NCBI RefSeq assembly: GCF_014357575.1
Contig: NZ_JACONW010000017.1
Coordinates: 1 to 57,292, forward strand
Length of the DNA stretch: 57,292 bases
Direction of reading: 5' to 3'
Source: Pseudomonas folii
GTDB lineage: Bacteria; Pseudomonadota; Gammaproteobacteria; Pseudomonadales; Pseudomonadaceae
Each line of letters starts with the position of its first letter. Position 1 is the first letter of the stretch. The notes beneath the pieces are model-generated. The model made no database searches. It was given only the letters and a program-made list of their open reading frames with translations, and was not told the origin of the DNA. Shown one piece after another: positions 17,576 to 27,743 of the stretch. A program made the translations under genes and the position numbers.

Positions 17576-17601
17576 TCAAGTCTTCGCGCTGTCAGCCGTT
17601 A
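17576..17601 (+). promoter_or_regulatory. Candidate sigma-28 (FliA) promoter of the chemoreceptor gene
   Basis: TCAAG (17576-17580), 14 bp, then GCCGTTA (17595-17601). The -35 matches the Pseudomonas FliA pattern I know, and the -10 differs from GCCGATA by one base. The spacing is identical to the two elements before the FlxA-like genes (51618 and 52233). It lies about 84 bp upstream of the start codon. Confidence 0.6.
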
Positions 17602-17684
17602 TCAAACGTAGACATTTACGCGTAATCAATATCGATTGCTGCTTGCCTGCCTCTGATAAAAAACGTGTGCGGAGTTACTGCTTT

Positions 17685-19004
17685 ATGATTTTCAACAAAC
17701 GATTGAAGCAGGAGTTGTTAACGATAAGCGAAAAGCTTTCGTCCATGGAGCAGGTACGCGACAGTCTTGAAATTGAAATGCTGTCCATCAACCTTGATGA
17801 GCGCGGCAAGATCGAGTCGGTCAACCGCAAATTCGAACAGGAAATGGGCTACACCAGCAGCGAGCTGGTCGGCCGCTCGCTGCTGGAAATGGTGCCCAAA
17901 TATGCTCAGAGCACTGACCACTTTTCGCGCATGAGCAAAGCGATTCAGCAAGGCAAGCATTGGGCTGGGGCGCTGCAGATTTTCCGTGGTGACCAGAGGG
18001 AAGCCTGGTTGCGGGTGATTGTTCAGCCGGTGATCAACAGCAGTGGCAAGGTCACGCAATTCTCTGTGTACGCCAGTGACCTGACGCGCACGATTGAGGC
18101 CTCCCGAGAGCATGAAAACCTGATCGAAGCGTTGCAGCGCTCCACCGCCGTGATTGAGTTCGATCTGGACGGTAACGTGCTCGCCGCCAACCAGCGCTTT
18201 CTGGATTCCATGGGCTACTCGCTGTCGCAAGTGGTCGGCAAGCACCACAGTATTTTCTGCGAAGCGCAGGAAGCCAACTCCCCGCAGTACCAGGTGTTCT
18301 GGGACAAGCTGCGCCGTGGCGAGTTTGTGGTCGATCGCTTCAAACGTATCGACAGCCGCGGCCATTCCGTCTGGCTGGAGGCGTCCTACAACCCGATCAC
18401 AGATGCTCACCGTCGTCTCTACAAAGTTGTGAAATTCGCCACTGTCATCACCGAGCAAGTCGAGCGAGAGGAGGCTGTCTCCGAAGCTGCAAGAATTGCC
18501 TTCACGATTTCGAAGCACACCGACGAAACTGCGCGTAAAGGCAGCGTCGTGGTCAAGGAGACCGTCGAGGTCATGCGCGCCCTGGCTTCTCAAATGGAGC
18601 TGGCGGTAGATGGCATCGGCGCACTCGACAAGCAATCGCAAATCATCGGCTCGATCATCACCGCGATCAGCAGCATTGCCGATCAAACCAACCTGCTGGC
18701 CCTCAACGCTGCCATCGAAGCCGCCCGCGCCGGTGAGCAAGGTCGAGGCTTCGCCGTCGTCGCCGACGAAGTCCGCCAACTCGCGTCCCGCACCAGCAAA
18801 GCCACCGCCGAAATCGTCGACGTTGTGCAGAAAAACCAGGCACTCGCCGAGCAAGCAGTAGGCGTCATCGAGCACGGCAAAAAACAGGCTGAACAAGGCC
18901 TGGAACTGTCAGGTCAGGCGGGCAAAGTCATCATCGAAATTCAGGATGGGGCCCAGCAGGTTGTGAACGCAGTGGGGCAGTTTGCGAATCAGGTTTCGGG
19001 TTGA
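17685..19004 (+). CDS. Soluble PAS-PAS methyl-accepting chemotaxis protein (BdlA/Aer-like)
   Basis: A chemoreceptor of 439 residues without transmembrane segments. It contains a short N-terminal coiled coil (to about 30), PAS 1 (about 32-140, [22 protein letters not shown]), PAS 2 (about 150-260, [23 protein letters not shown]), and a shortened methyl-accepting signalling domain with the invariant tip [35 protein letters not shown]. The order and size resemble BdlA, which links redox or nutrient cues to biofilm dispersal in P. aeruginosa. PAS cofactors (haem, FAD) cannot be read from sequence. ATG 17685 is favoured, with GGAG ten bases upstream; the frame opens at 17643. A sigma-28-like promoter lies upstream. 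Confidence 0.9.
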   Translation: MIFNKRLKQELLTISEKLSSMEQVRDSLEIEMLSINLDERGKIESVNRKFEQEMGYTSSELVGRSLLEMVPKYAQSTDHFSRMSKAIQQGKHWAGALQIFRGDQREAWLRVIVQPVINSSGKVTQFSVYASDLTRTIEASREHENLIEALQRSTAVIEFDLDGNVLAANQRFLDSMGYSLSQVVGKHHSIFCEAQEANSPQYQVFWDKLRRGEFVVDRFKRIDSRGHSVWLEASYNPITDAHRRLYKVVKFATVITEQVEREEAVSEAARIAFTISKHTDETARKGSVVVKETVEVMRALASQMELAVDGIGALDKQSQIIGSIITAISSIADQTNLLALNAAIEAARAGEQGRGFAVVADEVRQLASRTSKATAEIVDVVQKNQALAEQAVGVIEHGKKQAEQGLELSGQAGKVIIEIQDGAQQVVNAVGQFANQVSG

Positions 19005-19100
19005 TTGATCAGCCAGGCCTGGGTTAAACCGGGCTTGGTTTGTTGTCCAGGACCACCACGACGCTTGAGCTAAAATGCTTTCCCTGATTGCCCGCAATCC

Positions 19101-19124
19101 CGTAGGACCGGCTTTAGCCGGGAG
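19101..19124. repeat. Single REP, family B
   Basis: One unpaired copy, CGTAGGACCGGCTTTAGCCG and following GGAG, without its inverted partner nearby. Confidence 0.8.
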
Positions 19125-19213
19125 TGGGCCGTGGCAATCACTAAGCGTTGTCATCAGAAATGATCGCCCGTATCAACCCCACGTCCTCTTCATCACGCCG
19201 ACACCAGGCTTCC

Positions 19214-19297
19214 TCAACCCGGAGGAATAGTACCCAGCACACCCACGCCGATTGCTACCAATAAAAAAATGGCCATGTAGATCGTTAGCTTGCCCAT
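19214..19297 (-). CDS. Predicted 27-residue membrane peptide
   Basis: A tiny open frame: ATG at 19297, stop TGA ending at 19214. It has a strong Shine-Dalgarno GGGAGG four to five bases before the start. The peptide starts MGKLTIYMA, continues as an uninterrupted hydrophobic helix (IFLLVAIGVGVLGT) and ends IPPG, a shape typical of single-span small membrane proteins. I do not recognise a named family. It stands alone between the chemoreceptor and the SulP gene. Confidence 0.6.
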   Translation of the reverse strand: MGKLTIYMAIFLLVAIGVGVLGTIPPG

Positions 19298-19868
19298 AAG
19301 GCCTCCCGATATTGGGTGATGTAGCGAGTCCGGAGTTACGCTGAAAACTGCGCTATCAGTGGCCGGTTCCCGGCTGCTGAGGCCTTGATTATGGGGGGGA
19401 GGGTATTTTCAATACAGATTCAGATGGCGGAGAAAAATACGGATCAGATGAGGTGGGCAGTGGGCAGATGTCCCAGATCACCAAGGACTGCAATCTCCTG
19501 ATCTGCCTTTCTTGGATTGTCCCGGTCATCCACTATGAAAAGCATATCGACAGGGTCTTCAGCTTTGTTCACCAGTAGTGCCCACGTCCGTCGGATGGAC
19601 CAGCCCTCAAATTGAAACCCCCTTCCTTGATTCGCTATCATTGCGACGTCGCAATCCGACCACCAATGGAAAATACAGTGCTTCTTTCGAACTGGCTGCC
19701 TACGCCGCCTTAGCGCTTCGCCCCCCTCGCAATACCCTGACCGCCTTCTAGCTGCGGTTGCCTTCTGCTGCGCGTCTTTATTGGCCGTGGCAACACCACA
19801 ACTCTACTGAAACAGACGCACCTGCCTTGCACAGCGCCGTCCGCGCTTTGCGTAGTGCTGCGTTTGCC
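19298..19868. other. Intergenic region before the SulP gene
   Basis: About 570 bp. A short minus-strand frame (19444-19641, 65 codons) is open but has no ribosome binding site. The plus-strand SulP frame opens at 19758, but that part does not resemble coding sequence. I see no clear regulatory site. Confidence 0.4.
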
Positions 19869-21368
19869 ATGGGTAAATCTATGTTTGAAAAAATCAAAGC
19901 CGACTGGCTATGTAACGTGCGAGCAGATGTGCTCGCGGGTCTCGTCGTTGCGTTGGCGCTCATTCCTGAGGCCATCGCTTTTTCCATCATTTCCGGCGTC
20001 GACCCCAAAGTGGGTCTGTACGCATCGTTCTGTATCTGTACCGTGATCGCCTTCGTGGGCGGTCGTCCCGCCATGATTTCTGCTGCGACAGGCGCCATGG
20101 CTTTGCTCATGGTGAACCTGGTCAAGGATCACGGTCTTCAATACTTGCTGGCCGCCACGTTGCTGTGCGGGTTGATCCAGATCCTCGCGGGTTTTCTAAA
20201 GCTGGGAGAGCTGATGCGCTTCGTATCGCGCTCCGTGGTCACCGGGTTCGTCAACGCGCTGGCCATCCTGATATTCATGGCTCAGTTGCCTGAACTGACT
20301 GACGTCACCTGGCCGGTGTACGCGATGACCGCTGGTGGTCTGGCGATCATCTATCTTTTCCCGCGCGTACCCTTGGTGGGGCGGCTGTTGCCCTCGCCAC
20401 TGGTCTGCATCATCGTGTTGACGGCTATTGCGGTCTATCTCGGTCTTAACGTTCGCACCGTGGGAGATATGGGGGCTCTGCCCGACAGTCTGCCCATCTT
20501 CATGTGGCCTGAGGTGCCGCTGAACTTCGATACGTTGCTGATCATCCTGCCTTACTCAGCCGCACTGGCCGTTGTCGGACTGCTGGAATCCATGATGACG
20601 GCGACAATCGTCGATGACCTGACGGACACCACCAGCGACAAGAACCGCGAGTGCAAAGGGCAGGGCATTGCCAACGTCGCGACGGGACTTATCGGCGGCA
20701 TGGCAGGCTGCGCGATGATTGGACAGTCCATGATCAACGTGAAGTCGGGCGGGCGGACGCGTTTGTCGACACTGAGCGCCGGTGTGTCATTGTTGATCAT
20801 GATGCTGTTTTTGGGCGACTGGCTGGCCCGTATTCCCATGGCTGCTCTGGTAGCCGTGATGATTATGGTCTCGATCAGCACCTTCAGTTGGGCGTCCATC
20901 CGCAACCTCAAGCAATATCCGCTTTCGACCAACATCGTGATGGTCGTCACCGTCGTTGTGGTCGTCGCCACTCACAACCTGGCTTACGGTGTCATTGCCG
21001 GGACGCTCCTGGCTGCAATGTTCTTTGCCAACAAGATTGCCTACTTTCTGGACGTCACTTCACGGCGTGATCCGCAACATAGTCACCGTACGTACTACGT
21101 GACCGGGCAAGTGTTCTTCGGCTCTGCAGATCGCTTCACCAACGCTTTCGATCTCAAGGAAACACTGGAAACATTGACCATCGACTTACGTGACGCGCAC
21201 TTCTGGGATATTACGTCGGTGGCCGCTCTGGACAAGGTGGTGCTGAAACTGCGCAAGACTGGCGCCGTGGTCGATGTCATCGGCATGAATCGGGCGACGG
21301 CCACGTTAGTGGATCGCTTCGGTGTGCACGACAAGCCGGATGGGGTTGATACGCTGATGGGGCATTAA
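19869..21368 (+). CDS. SulP family anion transporter
   Basis: A membrane transporter of the SLC26/SulP family (sulfate, bicarbonate or dicarboxylate), about 499 residues. The transmembrane core has the family signatures VLAGLVVALALIPEAIAFSIISGVDPKVGLYASF near the N terminus, GGMAGCAMIGQSMINVKSGGRTRLSTL in the middle, and IPMAALVAVMIMVSIST. A C-terminal STAS domain (about 395-490) contains SLRDAHFWDITSVAALDK-type core sequence (written here as IDLRDAHFWDITS). The substrate cannot be read. ATG 19869 or ATG 19881 are both possible starts; neither has a good ribosome binding site, and the longer upstream extension is not coding-like. Monocistronic by position. Confidence 0.9.
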   Translation: MGKSMFEKIKADWLCNVRADVLAGLVVALALIPEAIAFSIISGVDPKVGLYASFCICTVIAFVGGRPAMISAATGAMALLMVNLVKDHGLQYLLAATLLCGLIQILAGFLKLGELMRFVSRSVVTGFVNALAILIFMAQLPELTDVTWPVYAMTAGGLAIIYLFPRVPLVGRLLPSPLVCIIVLTAIAVYLGLNVRTVGDMGALPDSLPIFMWPEVPLNFDTLLIILPYSAALAVVGLLESMMTATIVDDLTDTTSDKNRECKGQGIANVATGLIGGMAGCAMIGQSMINVKSGGRTRLSTLSAGVSLLIMMLFLGDWLARIPMAALVAVMIMVSISTFSWASIRNLKQYPLSTNIVMVVTVVVVVATHNLAYGVIAGTLLAAMFFANKIAYFLDVTSRRDPQHSHRTYYVTGQVFFGSADRFTNAFDLKETLETLTIDLRDAHFWDITSVAALDKVVLKLRKTGAVVDVIGMNRATATLVDRFGVHDKPDGVDTLMGH

Positions 21369-21606
21369 TGCCGGGTGAGGGCTGCGTTGATCGGTTTCGA
21401 ACTGCTGGAGGAACTGTCTCGTGCTCTCGCGCTTGGGTTCATCGGGTTCGCGAAGCAAGCGCGACTCTTTGTGTGATTGAAACCGATCAAGCTTGCGTGA
21501 CTGCTCATGGGGGATGTACGAGCTTGTCTGGCCGTCGAAAGGGTAGACTCCCACCGATACCTCCAAGCCATCCGCCAATATCAGAAAGTGACATGAGGGT
21601 GAAACA

Positions 21607-22581
21607 TTGCACGCAGTGACCAGGTTTTTATTATGCATGCTCATGTTAGAGGGATTTAGCGCATCGAGCGCCTTGGCCAATACTAACGAGGCCAGCAAAA
21701 GCAATAGCCTCTGGAGCGCTCACTACTTTGGCAGGTTCGAAATTGCACTGCCTCGCGGATCGGACATCGCAGCGGATTATAAAATTTTTAACGAAAAAAT
21801 AGAGTGGGTCAGCAATGACGGGAAGTCCCGGATAAATCAAGCTGTAGACCAAAAAACAGAAGACTTAAAAAAAGGCATAGCGGTTGGCACTTTCAGTGTT
21901 TACGAGAAAACGGTCCCTCTTGACAATGGAAGCGTATTGCTCGTTTCGCGACTTAACAAGTTTTATACCTTTAACGTATACCTGCTCACTGCCAAAAATA
22001 CGCTTTACCACATGATGGCAGCAAACATATCTGAACAGGGCCTGGAGGGTGGCATCGAGAAAATGCGCCTGTTAAGTAATTCCATTTACTCCCGACCGCC
22101 ACACCAGGCTCCTCCGCAGGGTGGTTTTGCAATAGAGGCGGGCTACACGACGCTTGGTAGCGAAAAGTTTTTGGAGTCTGTTTACATGGGCGCGCAAATT
22201 GCGGGACATCCAGGTACCTATATCAGCTTTCTCACGAAGGCAATTTTTACTCAGGAAGACAGCTTGATAGAGCGATTTGAAAAACGTCAGTACGACGTGT
22301 CGATAGGAGAGCTTGCTAATTCCGGCAGTATCAAGACCCTCAGGAAAAGGCCTCGCCTGGTAAACGGAATTCAGGCTGAGGAAGTTGCGGTTAGCGCCCG
22401 CGTAGATGGCAAACAGTTTTATGCTTTCCAGCTAGAGTACAAAGGCACAGTAGAGTCCAACACACGGCCTTATATTGCGCTTGAACTCGGTACGCACGAG
22501 AAAGGCAGCGATTTTAAATCCGATGAAGAAGCGTTGAGATTTTGGGATCGGGTAGTTAATAGCCTGAAACCGCTGCCTTGA
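21607..22581 (+). CDS. Tli4-family-like type VI secretion immunity protein
   Basis: A 324-residue exported protein. The signal peptide ends near SSALA (about 20-24). The mature N terminus, AHYFGRFEIALPRGSDI, resembles the GRxxIxLP opening of Tli4, the periplasmic immunity protein against type VI lipase effectors. The C-terminal RPRLVNGIQAEEVAV and DEEALRFWDRVVNSLKP also fit that family. The start is TTG 21607, seven bases after GAGGG; ATG 21637 would truncate the signal peptide. No lipase, VgrG or other toxin gene is adjacent, so it looks like an orphan immunity gene. It is clearly AT-richer than its neighbours, suggesting transfer. The family call is from recall of patterns. Confidence 0.68.
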   Translation: MHAVTRFLLCMLMLEGFSASSALANTNEASKSNSLWSAHYFGRFEIALPRGSDIAADYKIFNEKIEWVSNDGKSRINQAVDQKTEDLKKGIAVGTFSVYEKTVPLDNGSVLLVSRLNKFYTFNVYLLTAKNTLYHMMAANISEQGLEGGIEKMRLLSNSIYSRPPHQAPPQGGFAIEAGYTTLGSEKFLESVYMGAQIAGHPGTYISFLTKAIFTQEDSLIERFEKRQYDVSIGELANSGSIKTLRKRPRLVNGIQAEEVAVSARVDGKQFYAFQLEYKGTVESNTRPYIALELGTHEKGSDFKSDEEALRFWDRVVNSLKPLP

Positions 22582-22663
22582 TGAGCGTTGGCTTTTATCG
22601 CTTTGCGACCCTGGAGGTGTTGTTCATTCCAATTTCGTGGTGGCCGACCTTGCTGAAACAAGC

Positions 22664-23137
22664 TCACCGACCGCTCGGCAAGGGCGGTCTCGTTTCGACT
22701 TGCTCAAGGCTTACGCGGTAGGTGGTGTAAGTGTCGCCGTCTTCCAGGTAAAGGTCGCTCTGGTAATTCGAGACTGCGCCTTTGAGTTTGATGTGCAGGC
22801 CGTTGGGGACACGTTGGATTATCACGTCTTTCAAGTCAGTGTCCGAGACCAGGAAGGGCGGGGTCTTGCCGAGGCGCACCTTCATCGCCTCATCATTCCT
22901 GCTGCCGCCGTTGTTGACGTAGAAACGCAGACTTTTAGGCTCATCTGAATCCCTGGCATCCTGAACGATATAGATCTGCTGTCCTGGAATGAAGTCTTGC
23001 TTCAGGACTATCTCAGAAGGAAATTCCGGTTTGTACAGGTATGTGTAGATGCAAGCGCCTACAAAACAGAGCATAAAGACGATCGTGAGATACTTTTTAA
23101 CGCTGACTACAAGGGTTTGGCGGTCGGTCTTATTCAT
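22664..23137 (-). CDS. Membrane-anchored protein of unknown function
   Basis: A 157-residue protein that I do not recognise. It has one N-terminal transmembrane helix (KYLTIVFMLCFVGACIYTYLY, about 15-35) and an exported domain rich in beta-type patterns (QQIYIVQDARDS, SLRFYVNNGGS, DVIIQRVPNGLHIKL, DTYTTYRVSL). ATG 23137 has no strong ribosome binding site, and the frame stays open upstream. It follows the small membrane protein at 23245-23601 on the same strand, and the two may form a unit. It converges on the Tli4-like gene, 80 bp away. The immunity-like surroundings hint at a protective role, but this is inference. Confidence 0.55.
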   Translation of the reverse strand: MNKTDRQTLVVSVKKYLTIVFMLCFVGACIYTYLYKPEFPSEIVLKQDFIPGQQIYIVQDARDSDEPKSLRFYVNNGGSRNDEAMKVRLGKTPPFLVSDTDLKDVIIQRVPNGLHIKLKGAVSNYQSDLYLEDGDTYTTYRVSLEQVETRPPLPSGR

Positions 23138-23244
23138 GATTTCAGCTGTAATCCAAGGCGAAGAGTACCAAGCCTCAATGAGTTTCTGATCAGCTCCGGC
23201 GATCCCTGCGTGCCAATGCTCAAACGCGAATGCAGCGAACCAGA

Positions 23245-23601
23245 TTAATGGCCAGCTTTCAGCCTGTCCTGCTCCACCTTGCGCACGCCCTTGGCAAGCA
23301 ACCAATAAAACACGATAAGCAAGGGTATGGGCTGAGCCGCTACTACCATCGCGCGTTTGATTTCTGACAGGCCATGTAGATCGTAATTCTCCAATACATT
23401 GGTCAGTACGATAATTGTCGCCAGCGACGAGAACATGTAGCACATACAGACAGCCATGACCCGAAAGAAGATTCGCCACGCCTGGGAGGGATGGTCGATA
23501 TTCCTGGAGGCTCGTGAAAGCGTTGGATTCGGGACTACGACCACCAAGCCTATCATTCCAGCCACGAACTGGAACGTCACGACGCACACTAGCGGTGACA
23601 T
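23245..23601 (-). CDS. Small polytopic membrane protein, possibly truncated
   Basis: A 118-residue protein with three hydrophobic segments (about 5-25, 45-66, 86-104) and a basic C terminus (GVRKVEQDRLKAGH). Family unknown. ATG 23601 lacks a Shine-Dalgarno. The same frame stays open about 30 codons further upstream to a TAA at 23689-23691 with coding-like residues (FVYLIINRHGLSL) but no usable start codon. This suggests either loss of the true N terminus or an unusual start. It is likely co-transcribed with the gene at 22664-23137. Confidence 0.5.
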   Translation of the reverse strand: MSPLVCVVTFQFVAGMIGLVVVVPNPTLSRASRNIDHPSQAWRIFFRVMAVCMCYMFSSLATIIVLTNVLENYDLHGLSEIKRAMVVAAQPIPLLIVFYWLLAKGVRKVEQDRLKAGH

Positions 23602-23847
23602 GAGGGATAACCCGTGCCGATTGATGATGAGGTAGACAAACGATTGGCCTATCCGTGAGTGTGGGTTGGAGATGCGATCAACGAATTCTTACTGACACTT
23701 CCTACGCGCTTCAGGTCTGCACCGGGAAGTTTTTTCGCGTGCAGTGTACGTGACAGTCATGCGTGTACACACCTTGCGGCGCTCGGTTTTCGTGGCTATT
23801 GCCAATGAAACAGTCGTCTGGAGTGCGTGAAACGTTAATAAGTCCGT

Positions 23848-24192
23848 TTAGGTTCTAAATGTGTCGTTGTCCCTGTAGTAATTGATCTCTTCGACAATCC
23901 ATTTGCTGTCTTTTCCACTGACTGGGTTGTTGCTGGCTATGTGATTCAGCGAACCCACCAACATCCAACCTCTCAATTCTAGCCCTCTGACAGTCGAAGG
24001 CATCTCCATGTCTTCTTCATCCAGATATATTTCTTCATCTTCGAGGTTTTGGATGTGGTCCCACGGGATGTAGTAAAAGTCGGTATTTTCCGGATGGCTG
24101 CTCCAAGAGGCTATATTTGCATAAATCCACTCGCCCGGATCTAACAGAGAAAGGTTCTCAAATAATTCGTGTATTGATCTGTAGCTATGCAT
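23848..24192 (-). CDS. Small acidic immunity-like protein
   Basis: A 114-residue acidic protein. ATG 24192 is preceded by GGAGG four bases upstream; a GTG one codon earlier is less well placed. The acidic middle (LEDEEIYLDEEDMEMP), the following GLELRGWMLVGSLNHIASN and the C-terminal INYYRDNDTF resemble small cytoplasmic immunity-type domains found in polymorphic-toxin loci; I recall a DUF7716-like pattern but cannot confirm it. No toxin gene is adjacent. Base composition is lower in GC than the surrounding core genes. Confidence 0.55.
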   Translation of the reverse strand: MHSYRSIHELFENLSLLDPGEWIYANIASWSSHPENTDFYYIPWDHIQNLEDEEIYLDEEDMEMPSTVRGLELRGWMLVGSLNHIASNNPVSGKDSKWIVEEINYYRDNDTFRT

Positions 24193-24516
24193 CACGCCTC
24201 CAAAGGTTTATCTGCAAGTAGAGCTGCCGTCTCTGGTTTTTTCTTCCCCCATTGCGTTTAGGATGGTAATCCAAATGTCTTTAATTATGGTCTGGTCTAT
24301 CAGCCAATCAGTTCGAGGTGATACCAAGTTGCTTGCCTTCCTGGCCCTGTAGGTGCTTTTCTGGGAAATGCGCCACGTTTGCCATGTGATACTTTTTCAG
24401 CGATTCCCTAGAGCAGCGTGATCGAGCTCCAGACAGCACCTCTGCTTTACGTTGTTTGGTATCTAGTACCCTCTCAGAGCCATGGCGAATGCAAGGTCAG
24501 TTGAGTTTGCCTTGGT
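24193..24516. other. Intergenic region without recognisable genes
   Basis: About 320 bp between the acidic protein gene and a gene remnant. I see no open frame with a start signal, no REP and no terminator. Confidence 0.4.
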
Positions 24517-24674
24517 TCAACCGGCGTGCCGCGATCCATATCTCAAAGACTTGCGAAGGCCCAGCCGGTCGATGGTGCCCGGATCATGCTCATCAATCTT
24601 CGCGGCCGCCGACTCCCAGCGTGTGAAGCGGCTTTTATCGAATCGCTCAATGACTTGGCGCAATCGCGTCAGTT
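24517..24674 (-). pseudogene. Gene remnant downstream of tRNA-Leu
   Basis: On the minus strand a frame ending at TGA 24517-24519 reads as a convincing protein tail (LRQVIERFDKSRFTRWESAA, DEHDPGTIDRLGLRKSLRYG). It has no start codon of its own. Just upstream, a different frame (MLAIPADASKGMSMFDQL) runs into a stop at the junction, so a frameshift is likely. The parent gene is not recognisable. It may be debris of an element once inserted at the tRNA. Confidence 0.45.
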
Positions 24675-24836
24675 GAGCTGATCGAACATGCTCATGCCTT
24701 TGCTTGCGTCCGCTGGAATGGCGAGCATGCGCACCTGCAAGCCGTGGCGATGCGGTTTGAATTGTCGTGTATGTGGAGGGAGGGGAAGGGAGAATGAGAT
24801 AAAGGTTGGGTAGTGGGTTGGTCGATATTCACCCAC

Positions 24837-24864
24837 AAAAAAACCGGCGCAATGGCCGGTTTCT
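24837..24864 (-). terminator. Terminator of tRNA-Leu transcript
   Basis: On the minus strand AAACCGGCC-ATT-GCGCCGGTTT is followed by a T run (seen as an A run on the plus strand before 24844). It lies about 40 nt past the tRNA 3' end. Confidence 0.8.
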
Positions 24865-24869
24865 TTGTA

Positions 24870-24897
24870 TTCAAGCTGCATTGAGCAGCAGCTTGAA
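24870..24897 (-). repeat. Inverted repeat in the tRNA-Leu trailer
   Basis: Perfect 10-bp arms TTCAAGCTGC / GCAGCTTGAA with an 8-nt loop, directly between the tRNA and its terminator. Probably a trailer hairpin for 3' processing. Confidence 0.65.
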
Positions 24898-24905
24898 GTG
24901 TGTCG

Positions 24906-24990
24906 TGGTGCCCCGAGGGAGAATCGAACTCCCACTTCTTTCGAAAACGGATTTTGAATCCGCCGCGTCTACCAATTCCGCCATCAGGGC
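24906..24990 (-). tRNA. tRNA-Leu (anticodon CAA)
   Basis: An 85-nt cloverleaf on the minus strand. The acceptor arms GCCCTGA / TCGGGGC are followed by encoded CCA, with a D-loop AATTGGTAGACGCG, an anticodon loop TTCAAAA giving CAA, a class II long variable arm (TTTTCGAAAGAAGT region) and a T-loop GTTCGATTC. It decodes UUG. It is divergent from queA, about 110 bp away. Confidence 0.95.
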
Positions 24991-25098
24991 TCAATGGCGG
25001 CGAAGTCTACAGACGGTATTACCGTTGGTCAATCACCTTTCATGGTCAATTTTGTCTCTTTCCGCTAAACTTCGCGGCCCTGCTAGACGAACTCGATC

Positions 25099-27293
<2,195 letters not shown>

Positions 27294-27344
27294 GTCAAAA
27301 CAAGTTTTTCTGCTTTCTACTTAATTATGCAACTGGAGTGCTAA

Positions 27345-27680
27345 ATGAGCTTTTTCATCTCTCCCGCTTTCGCGGATGCTGCTGCACCTGCTGCCGGCCC
27401 TATGGGTGGCGGTTTTGAATGGATTTTCCTGGTCGGCTTTCTGGTCATCTTCTATCTGATGATCTGGCGTCCACAGGCCAAGCGCGCCAAAGAGCAGAAG
27501 AATCTGCTGAGCAACTTGCAGAAGGGCGACGAAGTGGTTACTACCGGCGGTATCGCTGGCAAGATCACTAAAGTGAGTGACGGCTACGTGGTTATCGAAG
27601 TTTCCGACACTGTTGAGCTGAAAATGCAGAAGGGCGCTATTGCTGCCACGCTGCCAAAGGGCACCCTGAAAGCGATTTAA
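27345..27680 (+). CDS. yajC: Sec translocase accessory subunit YajC
   Basis: A single-span inner membrane protein of 111 residues that associates with SecDF. A short Ala/Pro/Gly-rich N terminus is followed by one transmembrane helix (about 27-45, FLVGFLVIFYLMIWRPQ) and a conserved cytoplasmic domain: QAKRAKEQKNLLSNLQKGDEV, VVTTGGIAGKI, and IEVSDTVELKMQKGAI. It starts after TGGAGTGCTAA, 51 bp past tgt. Confidence 0.96.
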   Translation: MSFFISPAFADAAAPAAGPMGGGFEWIFLVGFLVIFYLMIWRPQAKRAKEQKNLLSNLQKGDEVVTTGGIAGKITKVSDGYVVIEVSDTVELKMQKGAIAATLPKGTLKAI

Positions 27681-27702
27681 GATTCAGACTTTTACCAATC
27701 GA

Positions 27703-27723
27703 CGGGGCGCGCAAGGCGCCCCG
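27703..27723 (+). promoter_or_regulatory. GC-rich hairpin between yajC and secD
   Basis: CGGGGCGC-GCAAG-GCGCCCCG, a perfect 8-bp stem, 20 bp before secD. No T run follows, so it is not a simple terminator. It may tune mRNA stability or the expression ratio in the operon. Confidence 0.5.
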
Positions 27724-27743
27724 CGTTATAAGCGGGCGGCGTG

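Noticed and set aside
19444..19641. 65-codon minus-strand frame between chemoreceptor and SulP
   Set aside because: ATG present, but no Shine-Dalgarno and no recognisable domain; could be chance in GC-rich DNA.
21306..21600. Minus-strand frame overlapping the SulP end with coding-like residues (DGLEVSVGVYPFDGQ)
   Set aside because: No credible start codon or ribosome binding site, and it overlaps SulP by 60 bp on the opposite strand. Kept as a possibility only.
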